Positions 50,260 through 59,865 are shown, numbered from the stretch's first letter. The stretch: DNA of 64,000 nucleotides from an uncultured Acidimicrobiales bacterium (GCA_937922235.1 CAKZVC010000018.1:1-64000); one strand, 5' to 3'. Program-made: numbers and translations. The notes: a model not told the origin generated them from the sequence alone.

Positions 50260-51171
50260 ATGAACGAAGAAGAAGAGGACATCACCATCGTCGAGCCTGT
50301 CTTTGCCCCCTGGGATGGACGTCGCGTGCCAGTCACGCTGCTCGGTGGCTACCTCGGTGCTGGCAAGACGACCGTCATCAACGAAATGTTGGCCCGGGCC
50401 GACCGGCCAATCGCTGTCATGGTGAACGATGTTGGCGACATCAACATCGATGCCAAGCTCATCGAGCGTCAAGACGGAGACACGCTGGACCTCAGCGGCG
50501 GCTGCGTGTGCTGCAGCCTGAAGAACGGATTCCTCGAGGCCTTCGACCAACTGCGTGAACGGCCGACGCCCCCCGAGCTCGTCGTCGTCGAGCTCAGCGG
50601 CATCGCCAACCCATCAGCTGCTGCCGGCATGGCGTCGACGCCGGGATTCGTTCTCGACAGCATCGTGGTCCTCGTCGATCTCGATCAGTTCCTCACGTTC
50701 GAAGACGAATCGTCGGTGGTTGCCGACGCCGTTCGCGCTCAGGTCCGCGCCGCCGACGTCTTGCTTTTGAGCAAGCGCGACCTTGTCGACCAGGAGCGCG
50801 TCGACGTCGTGACCGCTCGCTTGACCGAGCTTGCTCCGCACACCCGAGTGCTGATGGCGGATTCTGCGCACTCCACCGCCGGTCTTGTTGGTCTCGGTGT
50901 GCGGCGCCCAATTCTCGAGGTGGGCCAAGGCGCCAGCTTGTTCGACCAGTTCCAGACCTCGATCATTCCGATCGATGGGACGATCCGACGCCACGAGCTC
51001 GACGAACTGCTTGACGGCCTTCCCAAGAACACCGTCCGAGCCAAAGGCATCGTGCAGATCGAAACCGGTGAGCTGATGCTTATCCAGATCGTGGGCAAGC
51101 GCCGTTCGGTCGAACCGCTTCCCATGGCCGAAACCACCGAACCCACCGACCTCGTGGTCATCACCGCCTAG
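50260..51171 (+). CDS. CobW/G3E-type GTPase (metallochaperone)
   Basis: 303 residues. The P-loop LLGGYLGAGKTTVINEM, the zinc-type CxCC motif GGCVCCSLKNGFLEAFDQL and VVVELSGIANPSAAAG are the G3E family signature. VLLLSKRDLVDQERVDVVTARL matches the NKxD-type region (SKRD). Such proteins insert metal ions, often zinc, into target enzymes, here perhaps folE or another neighbour. That target is inference from gene context. It starts 28 bases after panC. Confidence 0.87.
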   Translation: MNEEEEDITIVEPVFAPWDGRRVPVTLLGGYLGAGKTTVINEMLARADRPIAVMVNDVGDINIDAKLIERQDGDTLDLSGGCVCCSLKNGFLEAFDQLRERPTPPELVVVELSGIANPSAAAGMASTPGFVLDSIVVLVDLDQFLTFEDESSVVADAVRAQVRAADVLLLSKRDLVDQERVDVVTARLTELAPHTRVLMADSAHSTAGLVGLGVRRPILEVGQGASLFDQFQTSIIPIDGTIRRHELDELLDGLPKNTVRAKGIVQIETGELMLIQIVGKRRSVEPLPMAETTEPTDLVVITA

Positions 51172-51183
51172 TACGGTCAAGCA

Positions 51184-51963
51184 GTGCCTTCCTCGCTTAC
51201 CCTCAGCAGCCCGTCTGGTAACGCATCGATCACGGTCGACTGCGTATACGGCGGTCGCCTGTCGTCACTCGTGCTCGACGATCGTGAGCTGCTTATCCGC
51301 TCGGCAGTGAGCCCGCTCGACTGGGGGTTGTACCCGATGGTTCCGTTTGCGGGTCGGGTGCAGAACGGTCTGCTCCGGTTCGACGATGACATCACACAGT
51401 TGCCCGCAAACAACGGGCCCCACGCCATCCATGGCTACGGGTTCATCCGTGAGTGGACGCCAATCGACGAATCCTCGATCGAGTTCGAGTTTGGTGAGCC
51501 ATGGCCGTTCGCCGGCCGAGCCGTGCAACGCTTCGAACTGGCCGACGACTCGCTGACGTGCGTGCTCCGCGTCGAAGCGGTCGACCGGCAGCCAATGCAA
51601 ATCGGCTGGCACCCCTGGTTCCGTCGCGACATCGGCGTCGGCGAGAACGTGGCGCTCGAGTTCGAAGCCGAAGCCATGTTCGTGCGTGGGGACGACGGCA
51701 TCCCGACCGGCGAGCTGATCACGCCGCCGCTTGGGCCCTGGGACGACTGCTTCGATGGCGTCAACACGAACCCGAAGGTGTCGTGGGGCGATATCGAACT
51801 GACGCTGAGCTCTGGCCTTCAGCAATGGACCGTGTTCAACGAACACCCTGATGGCATCTGTGTCGAGCCACAACTCGGCCCACCCAACAACGTCAACTCC
51901 GACCCGATCATCATGGAAGCCGGCGACGTGATCGAGGAGCAGTTCACGATCTCCTGGTCATGA
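51184..51963 (+). CDS. Aldose 1-epimerase family protein
   Basis: 259 residues from GTG 51184 (mutarotation of sugars). VPFAGRVQNGLLRFDDD, NGPHAIHGYGFIREWTP and QIGWHPWFRRDIGV contain the conserved His/Arg residues of the family, and ELTLSSGLQQWTVFNEHPDGICVEPQL covers the end. The specific sugar is unknown. Its stop is followed at 2 bases by a 37-base perfect palindrome. Confidence 0.87.
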   Translation: MPSSLTLSSPSGNASITVDCVYGGRLSSLVLDDRELLIRSAVSPLDWGLYPMVPFAGRVQNGLLRFDDDITQLPANNGPHAIHGYGFIREWTPIDESSIEFEFGEPWPFAGRAVQRFELADDSLTCVLRVEAVDRQPMQIGWHPWFRRDIGVGENVALEFEAEAMFVRGDDGIPTGELITPPLGPWDDCFDGVNTNPKVSWGDIELTLSSGLQQWTVFNEHPDGICVEPQLGPPNNVNSDPIIMEAGDVIEEQFTISWS

Positions 51964-51965
51964 CC

Positions 51966-52002
51966 AAGTGGCGGATTAGGGACTGTCCCTAATCCGCCAC
52001 TT
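51966..52002. repeat. Perfect 37-base palindrome around GGGACTGTCCC, copy 2
   Basis: AAGTGGCGGATTAGGGAC, T, GTCCCTAATCCGCCACTT: 18-base arms around one base. Copy 1 at 26692 shares the left arm and most of the right. It directly follows a stop codon and precedes a GTG start at 52046. It could be a terminator or a mobile REP-type element. Confidence 0.85.
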
Positions 52003-52045
52003 GTCTTTCGTTCGGCTTTCGCGCGGTGGTGCGATCGTCGAGCTC

Positions 52046-53014
52046 GTGCCACTTACGTTTCCCGCCCACCAGGCGGCTGTCCTTCCGTTAAAGCTCTGGC
52101 GACCTCGTTGGTTCGATGGAACCGCGCTCGTCGTCGGATCCGGAGCTCCTGATCTGTTCAACGCCTTCGGCTTCATCGACACCCTCGACTCACATCATTG
52201 GGACGGGGTTGCGCTGGCAGTGCCGTTCACGATCATCTACTCGGTCCTTCTCCGCCGCTACGCCGTCGATGGACTGTTCGGCTCGCTGCCGGACTTCGGT
52301 CCGCTGAAAGCCCGCAGCTACCGCGTCCTCAAGCAGGGTCGCCCCCGGCTACTGGTCACGACACTGTCGGCGTTCATCGGGGTGATGAGCCATGTCGTCT
52401 GGGACAGCTTCACCCACTCGTATCGCATTGGATCGAACCTCCTTGGCCTCGAACGCACTGTGTTCGTTGGACCCGAAGGCCCGGTGTCAGCAGCGAAGTT
52501 CCTGCAGTACCTCGGCCACACGGTTGGATCGCTCATCGGCATCATGATGTTGGTTGCCGTCGTGTCGAGTCGACACCTGGGCGAGTGGTACGGCAAGGAC
52601 GTGATCGCCGCAGCCCGCCGAGCGCCGATTCGAGACAACGCACGGCGGCGGGCGGCAGTGGTCATCGCTGTGTTCCTCTTCATGGGATTCGTCTGGGGAG
52701 TCGCCGAGGGGCGAAACCCGATCTTCCATATGGGCTTCACCATGGTGATGGGCTTCTTGGCGGCAGGCATCGCCAACCGTCCGTCGGCGGCTACTCTCGC
52801 AACGTGTCCAGATACTTGCATCCACCTCACCACGACGTCATCGACACCGTTCGTCGAGCACTCACCGAGGACCTCACACCACTTGGTGACCTCACGGCAT
52901 CGCTCCTCCCGGACGGCACCACGGCCACAGCCACATTCAACGTCCGCCCGGGCGGAGTCATCGCGGGCAGCACGTGCGTCGAAGAGACGATTCGCCAAGT
53001 CGACCCCTCGCTGA
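52046..53014 (+). CDS. DUF4184 family membrane protein, C-terminus overlapping nadC
   Basis: 322 residues from GTG 52046, where VPLTFPAHQAAVLPLKLW (the family's PLTFPxHxAAVLPLK start) begins. Later RPRWFDGTALVVGSGAPDLF and LLVTTLSAFIGVMSHVVWDSFTHS contain the conserved His/Asp residues of this membrane hydrolase-like family. Four to five membrane helices are visible. After about residue 253 (GIANRPSAATLATC) the frame runs on for some 70 residues through the start of nadC. That tail is Ser/Thr/Arg-rich and looks like nadC read out of frame, so a lost stop or frameshift is likely. Confidence 0.7.
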   Translation: MPLTFPAHQAAVLPLKLWRPRWFDGTALVVGSGAPDLFNAFGFIDTLDSHHWDGVALAVPFTIIYSVLLRRYAVDGLFGSLPDFGPLKARSYRVLKQGRPRLLVTTLSAFIGVMSHVVWDSFTHSYRIGSNLLGLERTVFVGPEGPVSAAKFLQYLGHTVGSLIGIMMLVAVVSSRHLGEWYGKDVIAAARRAPIRDNARRRAAVVIAVFLFMGFVWGVAEGRNPIFHMGFTMVMGFLAAGIANRPSAATLATCPDTCIHLTTTSSTPFVEHSPRTSHHLVTSRHRSSRTAPRPQPHSTSARAESSRAARASKRRFAKSTPR

Positions 53015-53670
53015 ACCTCGACTGGATGGTGTCCGACGGCGACATCGTCGAAGCACGGCAAACGCTTGGCACGATCACCGGATCGCTCGAGTCGATTCTC
53101 ATCGCCGAACGAACCGCACTGAACTTCTTGATGTACCTGTCGGGTATTGCGACGAACACCCGGGCCTACGTCGATGCAGCCGACGGTGACGCTCAGGTCT
53201 GGGACACTCGCAAGACCACCCCCGGCCTTCGTTCGCTCGAGAAGGCTGCTGTACGGGCCGGGGGAGCGCGAAACCACCGTGGCAACCTCAGCGACTGGAT
53301 CATGCTGAAGGACAACCACCTCATGGGATTGTCTATCGCCGAAGGCGTGGCCCGAGCCAAGCGCCGGTGGCCGGCCCGAACCGTGCATGTCGAGGTCGAC
53401 CGCATCGACCAGATCGAAGCTGCGGTTACGGCGCAGGCCGATGCGATCCTGCTCGACAACATGGGCCCGGACGTTCTTCGAGAAGCAGTTGCGCTGGTCG
53501 ACTCACTCGTCGGCGACGGACGCCGCCCCATTCTCGAAGCGAGTGGAGGCATCGACCTAACCACGATCGGTCCGGTAAGTCACACCGGCGTCGACATGAT
53601 CTCGACCTCGAAGCTCAGCTTTGGAGCACCCACGCTCGATATCGGCCTCGACATCGTTGCTAACCCATGA
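52804..53670 (+). CDS. nadC: Nicotinate-nucleotide pyrophosphorylase (quinolinate phosphoribosyltransferase)
   Basis: 288 residues from GTG 52804. NadC turns quinolinate and PRPP into nicotinate mononucleotide in NAD synthesis. ALTEDLTPLGDLTASLLPDG, ILIAERTALNFLMYLSGIATNTRAYV and VWDTRKTTPGLRSLEKAAVRAGGARNHR are hallmark, with VHVEVDRIDQIEAAV, LDNMGPDVLREA and EASGGIDLTTI following. The overlap with the upstream DUF4184 frame is 211 bases. No nadA or nadB is in the window. Confidence 0.93.
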   Translation: MSRYLHPPHHDVIDTVRRALTEDLTPLGDLTASLLPDGTTATATFNVRPGGVIAGSTCVEETIRQVDPSLNLDWMVSDGDIVEARQTLGTITGSLESILIAERTALNFLMYLSGIATNTRAYVDAADGDAQVWDTRKTTPGLRSLEKAAVRAGGARNHRGNLSDWIMLKDNHLMGLSIAEGVARAKRRWPARTVHVEVDRIDQIEAAVTAQADAILLDNMGPDVLREAVALVDSLVGDGRRPILEASGGIDLTTIGPVSHTGVDMISTSKLSFGAPTLDIGLDIVANP

Positions 53671-53698
53671 GTCGCCAATTGATGAGTGTCACAAACTG

Positions 53699-54502
53699 AT
53701 GCCTGAACACCTCCTCACCATCGACGTTGGTAACACCCAAACCGTCATTGGTCTCTACGACCACAACGCTCCAGGCGTAAGCGCTGAAGACGGCCTTATC
53801 GAGCACTGGCGTGTGTCGACCGATCACGACCGCACCAGCGACGAGTTCGCCGCGATGCTCGGTGGCTTCTTGAACTTCAGTGGGGTCCGTTTCAGCGAGA
53901 TCGCCGGCGTCGCCTTGTGCTCGGGCGTTCCTCGGGTGCAGGCAATGCTCAAGTCTCTCGCCGAGCGGTACCTCGACTACGAACCGATCGTTATCGGCCC
54001 AGGCATCAAGACCGGCATGCCGATCAAGTACGACAACCCTCGCGAAGTTGGTGCCGACCGCATTGCGAACGCCATCGCCACCTTCGAGCTCTTCGGCGGG
54101 CCGGCGATCATCGTCGACTTTGGCACCGGCAACAACTTCGACATTGTTTCCGAGTCGGGCGAGTTTCTTGGAGGCGCCATCGCTCCGGGAATTGAAGTCT
54201 CGATGGACGCACTCGTTGGCCGAGCGTCGGCCCTCAGCTCGATCGAACTCATCGAGCCGCGAAGCGTCATTGGAAAGTCGACAGTCGAGTCACTTCAGTC
54301 GGGTGCCGTGTACGGCTTCGCTGCGTCCGTCGATGGCATGGTCGCTCGCTTCCAAGACGAGCTCGGTGGAGATGCTGTTGTGGTTGCCACTGGAGGGCTG
54401 GCCCCGGTCATTGCGCCGGTAGCGTCATCTATCGAACATGTCGAGCCGTTCCTGACCCTTCACGGTCTGCGGATCGTCCACTCACGCAACACCGATCGGT
54501 AG
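53699..54502 (+). CDS. coaX: Type III pantothenate kinase
   Basis: 267 residues from ATG 53699. CoaX phosphorylates pantothenate, using ATP and a monovalent cation, and is not inhibited by CoA. The family's start is LLTIDVGNTQTVIGLYDH. PGIKTGMPIKYDNPREVGADRIANAIA, IIVDFGTGNNFDIVSESGEFLGGAIAPGIE and VVATGGLAPVIAP are conserved. The usual GTATTFD strand is changed to GTGNNFD. It starts 29 bases after nadC and ends 4 bases before lysS. Confidence 0.93.
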   Translation: MPEHLLTIDVGNTQTVIGLYDHNAPGVSAEDGLIEHWRVSTDHDRTSDEFAAMLGGFLNFSGVRFSEIAGVALCSGVPRVQAMLKSLAERYLDYEPIVIGPGIKTGMPIKYDNPREVGADRIANAIATFELFGGPAIIVDFGTGNNFDIVSESGEFLGGAIAPGIEVSMDALVGRASALSSIELIEPRSVIGKSTVESLQSGAVYGFAASVDGMVARFQDELGGDAVVVATGGLAPVIAPVASSIEHVEPFLTLHGLRIVHSRNTDR

Positions 54503-54505
54503 TCA

Positions 54506-56083
54506 ATGTCCGAGAACGAACAATCACACGAGACCGCGTCACCTGAGGCCGCGGCCGACGAAGATGCAGCCGACGAGGGCAACTCGTCGGGCATGATCGC
54601 CCCACGCGACTTCGACATCCCGTACCGCTTTGAGGTCACGGCCAAGTCGAACGACTTGCACGCCAAGTACGGCGACCTCGAAGATGGCGCCGAGACCGGC
54701 GACATCGTCTCGGTTGCTGGCCGCCTTATGCTCAAGCGTGGCCAAGGCAAGATTGTCTTCGGCGTTCTCCAAGACGGCGGCGGCCGGGTACAGATCTTCG
54801 CGCAGGCCAAGACGACGCCCGACTTCGAAGGCTTCTCAAAGCTCATGCTCGGCGACTGGATTGGCGTGACCGGCGAGGTCATCAAGACCCGTCGCGGTGA
54901 GCTTTCGATTCGTCCCAACGAGTGGACGGTGCTGGCAGCAACGCGCCGCGCGTTCCCTGACAAGTGGCACGGGATCTCCGACCCTGACACGCGCTACCGC
55001 CAGCGCTACGTCGACATGTGGGTATCGGAAGAATCGAACGCGGCGCTTCGCAACCGCAGCCGCATCATGTCGCTCACCCGCCGTTGGCTCGAAGACCGCG
55101 AGTTCATGGAGGTCGAGACGCCGATCTTCCATGGCATTGCCTCCGGTGCGATGGCCCGCCCATTCACCACGCACCACAACGCGCTCGACATGGACCTCTT
55201 CTTGCGCATTGCTCCCGAGCTCTACCTGAAGCGCCTCACTGTTGGCGGATTCGAGAAGGTCTTCGAGATCGGTCGCGTGTTCCGCAACGAAGGCATCAGC
55301 ACTCGCCACAACCCCGAGTTCACGATGCTCGAGCTCTATTGGGCGTACGCCGACTACAACGACGTCATGGAGCTTGTCGAACAGCTCGTGTCGTACCTCG
55401 CCATGGAGATCCTCGGCACGACGACGATCACCTACGATGAGCGCGAGCTCAACCTCGCCGCTCCGTGGAAGCGCGCCACGATGACCGACCTCATCGCCGA
55501 GCACACCGGCCTCGAGCTCAGCGTCGACATGGATCGCGACGAACTCGCCGCCATTGCTGAGGAGCAGGGTGTCGACGTGAAGAACCACTACGGCACCGGC
55601 AAGCTCATCCTCGAGATCTACGAGAAGACAACCGAGGCACAGATTTGGGGGCCGGTCTTCGTGACCGACTATCCGAAGGAAGTCTCGCCGCTGTCGCGCG
55701 ATCACCGCAGCGAGCCCGGCCTGACCGAGCGGTTCGAAGCGATCGTTGCTGGGCGCGAGCTGTGCAACGCGTTCTCTGAACTCACCGACCCCGACGAGCA
55801 GCTCGCTCGCTTCCAAGGCCAAGAGGCCGACCGTGAAGCTGGCGATGCCGAGGCGATGGGCATGGATCTCGACTACATCCGTGCGCTCGAGTACGGCCTG
55901 CCACCAACGGGTGGCCTGGGCATCGGTATGGATCGCCTTGTCATGTTGCTCACCGGCAGCACCACCATCCGCGACGTCGTCCTCTTCCCAACCCTGCGTC
56001 CCGAGCAAGGCGATATCTCGCCAGTTGCTTCGCAACTGGGAGCGGACGATTCGGGAGACACCGCACCAGGCTCCCAGACGTGA
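54506..56083 (+). CDS. lysS: Lysyl-tRNA synthetase, class II
   Basis: 525 residues. The anticodon-binding OB fold comes first (DIVSVAGRLMLKRGQGKIVFGVLQDGGGRVQI). Motif 1 is the FMEVETPIFHGIASGAMARPFTTHHNALD region. Motif 2 is FEIGRVFRNEGISTRHNPEFTMLE. Motif 3 is GGLGIGMDRLVMLLTGS. All active-site hallmarks of class II LysRS are present. The length is typical apart from short N- and C-terminal acidic tails. Confidence 0.97.
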   Translation: MSENEQSHETASPEAAADEDAADEGNSSGMIAPRDFDIPYRFEVTAKSNDLHAKYGDLEDGAETGDIVSVAGRLMLKRGQGKIVFGVLQDGGGRVQIFAQAKTTPDFEGFSKLMLGDWIGVTGEVIKTRRGELSIRPNEWTVLAATRRAFPDKWHGISDPDTRYRQRYVDMWVSEESNAALRNRSRIMSLTRRWLEDREFMEVETPIFHGIASGAMARPFTTHHNALDMDLFLRIAPELYLKRLTVGGFEKVFEIGRVFRNEGISTRHNPEFTMLELYWAYADYNDVMELVEQLVSYLAMEILGTTTITYDERELNLAAPWKRATMTDLIAEHTGLELSVDMDRDELAAIAEEQGVDVKNHYGTGKLILEIYEKTTEAQIWGPVFVTDYPKEVSPLSRDHRSEPGLTERFEAIVAGRELCNAFSELTDPDEQLARFQGQEADREAGDAEAMGMDLDYIRALEYGLPPTGGLGIGMDRLVMLLTGSTTIRDVVLFPTLRPEQGDISPVASQLGADDSGDTAPGSQT

Positions 56084-56817
56084 CCGACGATCGGCTGGCG
56101 CATCGGCTTGCTGCCGACGCGGCGTCGATGCTCGTTGGCCTTCAGCAAGAGGGCCTGGCTCAGGGCGCCCAGCGCTGGGAGCTCGAACAGATCGGCGATG
56201 TTGCTGCGCATGATTTCATCACCGACGCAATCATCGAAGCTCGCCCCGATGACGGTCTGCTGTCCGAAGAAGGTGCCGACGATGGATCACGCACCGCATT
56301 TGACCGAGCGTGGATCGTCGATCCCCTCGACGGGTCGAGCGGCTTTGGTGTGGGCAACGCCGAATGGGCTGTCCACATTGCGTTATCGGTGAACGGCAAG
56401 CCAGAGGTCGGTGCCGTTGCTGTCCCGGGCATGGGGCTGATCGCTTCGACAGCGGAGCCGTCAACACTTCCCGACGCTAGCGACCGCGGCCCAATCGTTG
56501 TCACTGGCCGAACACGAGCGCACCTCGACGGCGTGGTTGTAGCCGAGGCGCTTGGTGCCGAGTTGGCCGCCTGTAGCTCTGCTGGTGTGAAAGCAATGCT
56601 GGTCATCGAAGGTCAGGCGGACGTCTACGTCCACGACGGTCCGCTGTATGAATGGGACGTTTGTGCACCCGTTGCGGTTGCACTCGCTGCTGGACTCGAT
56701 TGCTGTGACACCAGCGGAAACCCTCTCGTATTCAACAAGAGTCGGCCAGTTGCAGAAAGCTTGCTGATCTGTCGCCCGGAGTACACCGAAGCGGTGATCA
56801 ACGCCCTCCGAAACTAG
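56080..56817 (+). CDS. Inositol monophosphatase/CysQ family phosphatase
   Basis: 245 residues from GTG 56080, overlapping lysS by ATGA. The metal-binding core is LLSEEGADDGS and RAWIVDPLDGSSGFGVGN, with the later EWDVCAPVAVALAAGLDC containing the third Asp. This group includes inositol-phosphatase, histidinol-phosphatase and 3'(2'),5'-bisphosphate nucleotidase; the sequence does not decide between them. It is the last gene of the cofactor block, before a 200-base gap with no ORF. Confidence 0.85.
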   Translation: MTDDRLAHRLAADAASMLVGLQQEGLAQGAQRWELEQIGDVAAHDFITDAIIEARPDDGLLSEEGADDGSRTAFDRAWIVDPLDGSSGFGVGNAEWAVHIALSVNGKPEVGAVAVPGMGLIASTAEPSTLPDASDRGPIVVTGRTRAHLDGVVVAEALGAELAACSSAGVKAMLVIEGQADVYVHDGPLYEWDVCAPVAVALAAGLDCCDTSGNPLVFNKSRPVAESLLICRPEYTEAVINALRN

Positions 56818-57021
56818 GCACACCGTTTCTGCCTTGTTCCGCAAAAAGCCAGCAGTTTCGTCGATGGCGTTGTCACCGACCGTGACAAAAATCGCACCGG
56901 CAATCTGACGCTGAGCCGAAAGACGGGTAGTCTGATCCTTCGAGTAGGGGCGGTTGCTGCGTTCTGCAGTCAATTTTGGGCTTTAGCTATACCGGCGAGG
57001 CGGCCGGAGGAACCCACCGCG

Positions 57022-58485
57022 ATGAAAAACCCACTGACATACTCACCACTGCATGCAAGCAGTGAAGAACGCGCAAAAGAACACGAGGGCCCGCAGGCCT
57101 CAGCTACATCTGACGTCCCTCGTTCGACAACGCACACGCCTCTCGCCGCTGTCGATGCCGCAGCGTCACTACTTTCCGTCGTCCTAGCTACCGGAATGCT
57201 CTACGGTCCGTCAGGCTTCACCACACCTTCACCATTTGTCCTCGGACTTCTGGGCGCTATTGGAATCTGTTTGACCCTTTGGTGGCGAAACGCATACGTG
57301 GTCAGTCGCTCAATCCACTGGGATGGAAACCTCTCGCTCTTGATGAGCTCGATTGTCGGTGTCGGCGTCGCCATGATCGCGTTTGCGTGGCTGCTCAAGC
57401 TCGAGCCTGAACGCTTGTGGCAGCTTCTCGTGCTGGCCCTATGGGCGGCGTCGATGGGGATTGCGCGAATCGTCTTCTCTCGGCGTCGCGAAGATGCATC
57501 GCAGCCGGTCAAGGTGATCGTGGCCGGCAACACTGGCGATGCACTTGCGACTCGGCTGGCACTACGAGCCGATCGCCGTACCTCCTATGAGGTTCAGGGT
57601 TTCGTAATGGATCGGCTCGACGACAACGTTCCTGACACGGTGTCTCAGCTCGCGCTTGGCTCGATCGATCACCTGCCACACGTCGTGAAGAAGACTGGCG
57701 CCGAACTCGTCGTCGTGTGCCTTGGTGCTATCGATGCCGAACGCTTCGCCCCGATGGTGCGCCATCTGAATGTGCTCGGTGTTGATGTTGCACTGAGCAC
57801 CGGCCTTTCCAACGTGGCACTTCGACGCGTCAGCCTCGGGCAGGTCTCCGGCCGCCCACTTGTCCGAGTTACCCCAGCGCCGGTCAGCGGCTGGCATATC
57901 GCCACCAAGCGCGCGCTCGATATCGCCGGTGCCGCAGCCTTGATCGTTGCCACTGCGCCCATCATGATCATGTCAGCGCTCGCAATCCGGATCGAGGACG
58001 GCGGCAGCCCGCTGTTCACGCAGACCAGGGTAGGCAAGGGTGGGTTCCCGTTCACGATCTACAAGTTCCGAACGATGGTGAACAACGCCGAGAAGATGCA
58101 GCTCGATCTGACGAACGATCACGATGGCCCAGTCTTCAAGATGACGAACGACCCACGCATCACGAAGGTCGGCAACCTCTTGCGCAAAACATCGATGGAC
58201 GAGCTTCCGCAGCTCTTCAATATTCTTCGTGGGGAGATGAGCCTGGTGGGGCCTCGTCCGCTCCCCGTTCACGAAGTGGAGGCCGCCCCGGCGAGCTTCC
58301 TCGACCGCCATGCTGTGAAGCCTGGCCTCACTGGCAGATGGCAGGTATCTGGCCGATCCGACACCGGTTTCGACGAGCTCGATGAGCTCGACCGCTGGTA
58401 CGTCGACAACTGGTCCCTTACTCAGGACCTTGAGATCCTTGCCCGAACTGTTCCTGCTGTGCTTCTGGCACGCGGCGCCCGATAG
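57022..58485 (+). CDS. Polyprenyl-phosphate sugar transferase (exopolysaccharide initiating enzyme), paralogue 1
   Basis: 487 residues. A GGAGG site lies 11 bases upstream of ATG 57022. Four membrane helices (about 45-155) are followed by a CoA-binding-like domain. A further helix leads to the catalytic bacterial sugar-transferase domain with [39 protein letters not shown] then [19 protein letters not shown], and [13 protein letters not shown]. The enzyme loads the first sugar phosphate on undecaprenyl phosphate to begin polysaccharide assembly. The neighbour at 58495 is a paralogue. Confidence 0.9.
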   Translation: MKNPLTYSPLHASSEERAKEHEGPQASATSDVPRSTTHTPLAAVDAAASLLSVVLATGMLYGPSGFTTPSPFVLGLLGAIGICLTLWWRNAYVVSRSIHWDGNLSLLMSSIVGVGVAMIAFAWLLKLEPERLWQLLVLALWAASMGIARIVFSRRREDASQPVKVIVAGNTGDALATRLALRADRRTSYEVQGFVMDRLDDNVPDTVSQLALGSIDHLPHVVKKTGAELVVVCLGAIDAERFAPMVRHLNVLGVDVALSTGLSNVALRRVSLGQVSGRPLVRVTPAPVSGWHIATKRALDIAGAAALIVATAPIMIMSALAIRIEDGGSPLFTQTRVGKGGFPFTIYKFRTMVNNAEKMQLDLTNDHDGPVFKMTNDPRITKVGNLLRKTSMDELPQLFNILRGEMSLVGPRPLPVHEVEAAPASFLDRHAVKPGLTGRWQVSGRSDTGFDELDELDRWYVDNWSLTQDLEILARTVPAVLLARGAR

Positions 58486-58494
58486 GAGGCTGAA

Positions 58495-59865
58495 ATGCAC
58501 GCACGCTCCTCACGCACTCGCACCCTTTTCCACATCGTTCTCGATGTGCTGATCCTGTTCATGGTTATGGCCTTCGTGACCTCACGCTTGTGGGGCCCTG
58601 GCCATCTCCTCACCTCCGGCTCGGTTCGACTTGGGGTCCCGGTGGCCATCGGGGTGCTCGGTTACCTCCTATGGGTTGGTCTGTACGACCAGGCTGAGGC
58701 CCGGCGCTGGCCCGCAGCGGTCGGCGAAGTTACACGAGCGGTAATTACTGGCGCGGCTGGCTTCTCGCTTGCTGGCTTCGTCGTCGCAGTCGGTGGTGGA
58801 GCTCGTCGTTGGCTCGTGCTCGTCGCAGCTCTCTGGTACGTCTTCTTGGCCGTTCACCACGGCCTTCGGGCAGCGTTACAGCTGAACCGCAGCCGGGTCA
58901 TCGTGGCTGGTAGCCCGCGCCAAGCCATCGCCATGCGTGACGCACTCCGCCGCGACCGTCGACGCGCCTACCAAGTCGTTGGCTTCGTCGTCGACGAGTC
59001 GATCGCACGCTTGCCCGACCGAGCGTCACGCGAATCGCTCGGTGCGCTCGAAGAACTTCCCGCCCTCGTCGAGCTCCACGATGTCGACCAGGTCATGTTC
59101 TGCATGGACGGTCTAACCGGCGGCAAGTTCGCACCCCTTGCTCGAATGCTCAACCGGCAAGGCATCGAGGTGTCGCTCACCGGCCTCGGTGACATCGCGC
59201 CACGCCGTGTTGGGATCAGTCACGTTGAGGGGCACCCGGTCATCGCCATCAGCCCGTCGATCATCTCGGGCTGGCGCATTGCGGTGAAGCGCGGCGTCGA
59301 CATCGTCATCTCGTTGCTCGCTCTTGTCGCCCTTTCCCCGCTCATGGGCGCAGTGGCACTAGCGATTCGCTTCGTTGACGGTGTCAGCCCGATCTTCCGC
59401 CAAAAGCGCGTTGGTAAGGGCGGCGACCTGTTCACGATCTATAAGTTCCAAACAATGGTGGCTGACGCTGAGGAACTGAAGATCGATCTCACCAACGAGC
59501 TCGACGGACCCGTCTTCAAGATGGAAACCGACCCGCGCATCACCAAGCTCGGCGCGGTTCTGCGCAAGACCTCGATCGATGAACTTCCGCAGCTGATCAA
59601 CGTGCTTCGCGGCGATATGAGCCTGGTTGGTCCGCGACCGTTTGTTGAAAGCGAAGTCGATGCTGCACCGGCGAGCTTCCGACAGCGAGAGGCTGTCACA
59701 CCGGGAATGACTGGCCATTGGCAGGTATCTGGCCGCTCCGACACCGACTTTGGCGAACTCGACGAGCTCGATCGCTGGTACGTCGATAACTGGTCGCTCG
59801 GTGAGGACCTTGGCATTCTGGCCAAGACGGTCCCAGCGGTGCTTCGCCAAAAAGGGGCCCGGTAA
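58495..59865 (+). CDS. Polyprenyl-phosphate sugar transferase, paralogue 2
   Basis: 456 residues, 9 bases after paralogue 1. Three or four membrane helices at the start (VLDVLILFMVMAFVTS...), a CoA-binding-like middle (YQVVGFVVDESIARLPDRAS), and the catalytic domain QKRVGKGGDLFTIYKFQTMV, GAVLRKTSIDELPQLI then [19 protein letters not shown] and [20 protein letters not shown]. Its C-terminal half is very close to that of paralogue 1, which points to tandem duplication. Two initiating enzymes side by side imply two glycans or a preferred substrate switch. Confidence 0.9.
   Translation: MHARSSRTRTLFHIVLDVLILFMVMAFVTSRLWGPGHLLTSGSVRLGVPVAIGVLGYLLWVGLYDQAEARRWPAAVGEVTRAVITGAAGFSLAGFVVAVGGGARRWLVLVAALWYVFLAVHHGLRAALQLNRSRVIVAGSPRQAIAMRDALRRDRRRAYQVVGFVVDESIARLPDRASRESLGALEELPALVELHDVDQVMFCMDGLTGGKFAPLARMLNRQGIEVSLTGLGDIAPRRVGISHVEGHPVIAISPSIISGWRIAVKRGVDIVISLLALVALSPLMGAVALAIRFVDGVSPIFRQKRVGKGGDLFTIYKFQTMVADAEELKIDLTNELDGPVFKMETDPRITKLGAVLRKTSIDELPQLINVLRGDMSLVGPRPFVESEVDAAPASFRQREAVTPGMTGHWQVSGRSDTDFGELDELDRWYVDNWSLGEDLGILAKTVPAVLRQKGAR

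Noticed and set aside
54836-56035. 399-codon frame on the minus strand opposite lysS
   Set aside because: lysS motifs are intact in the sense frame; the antisense product lacks any domain.
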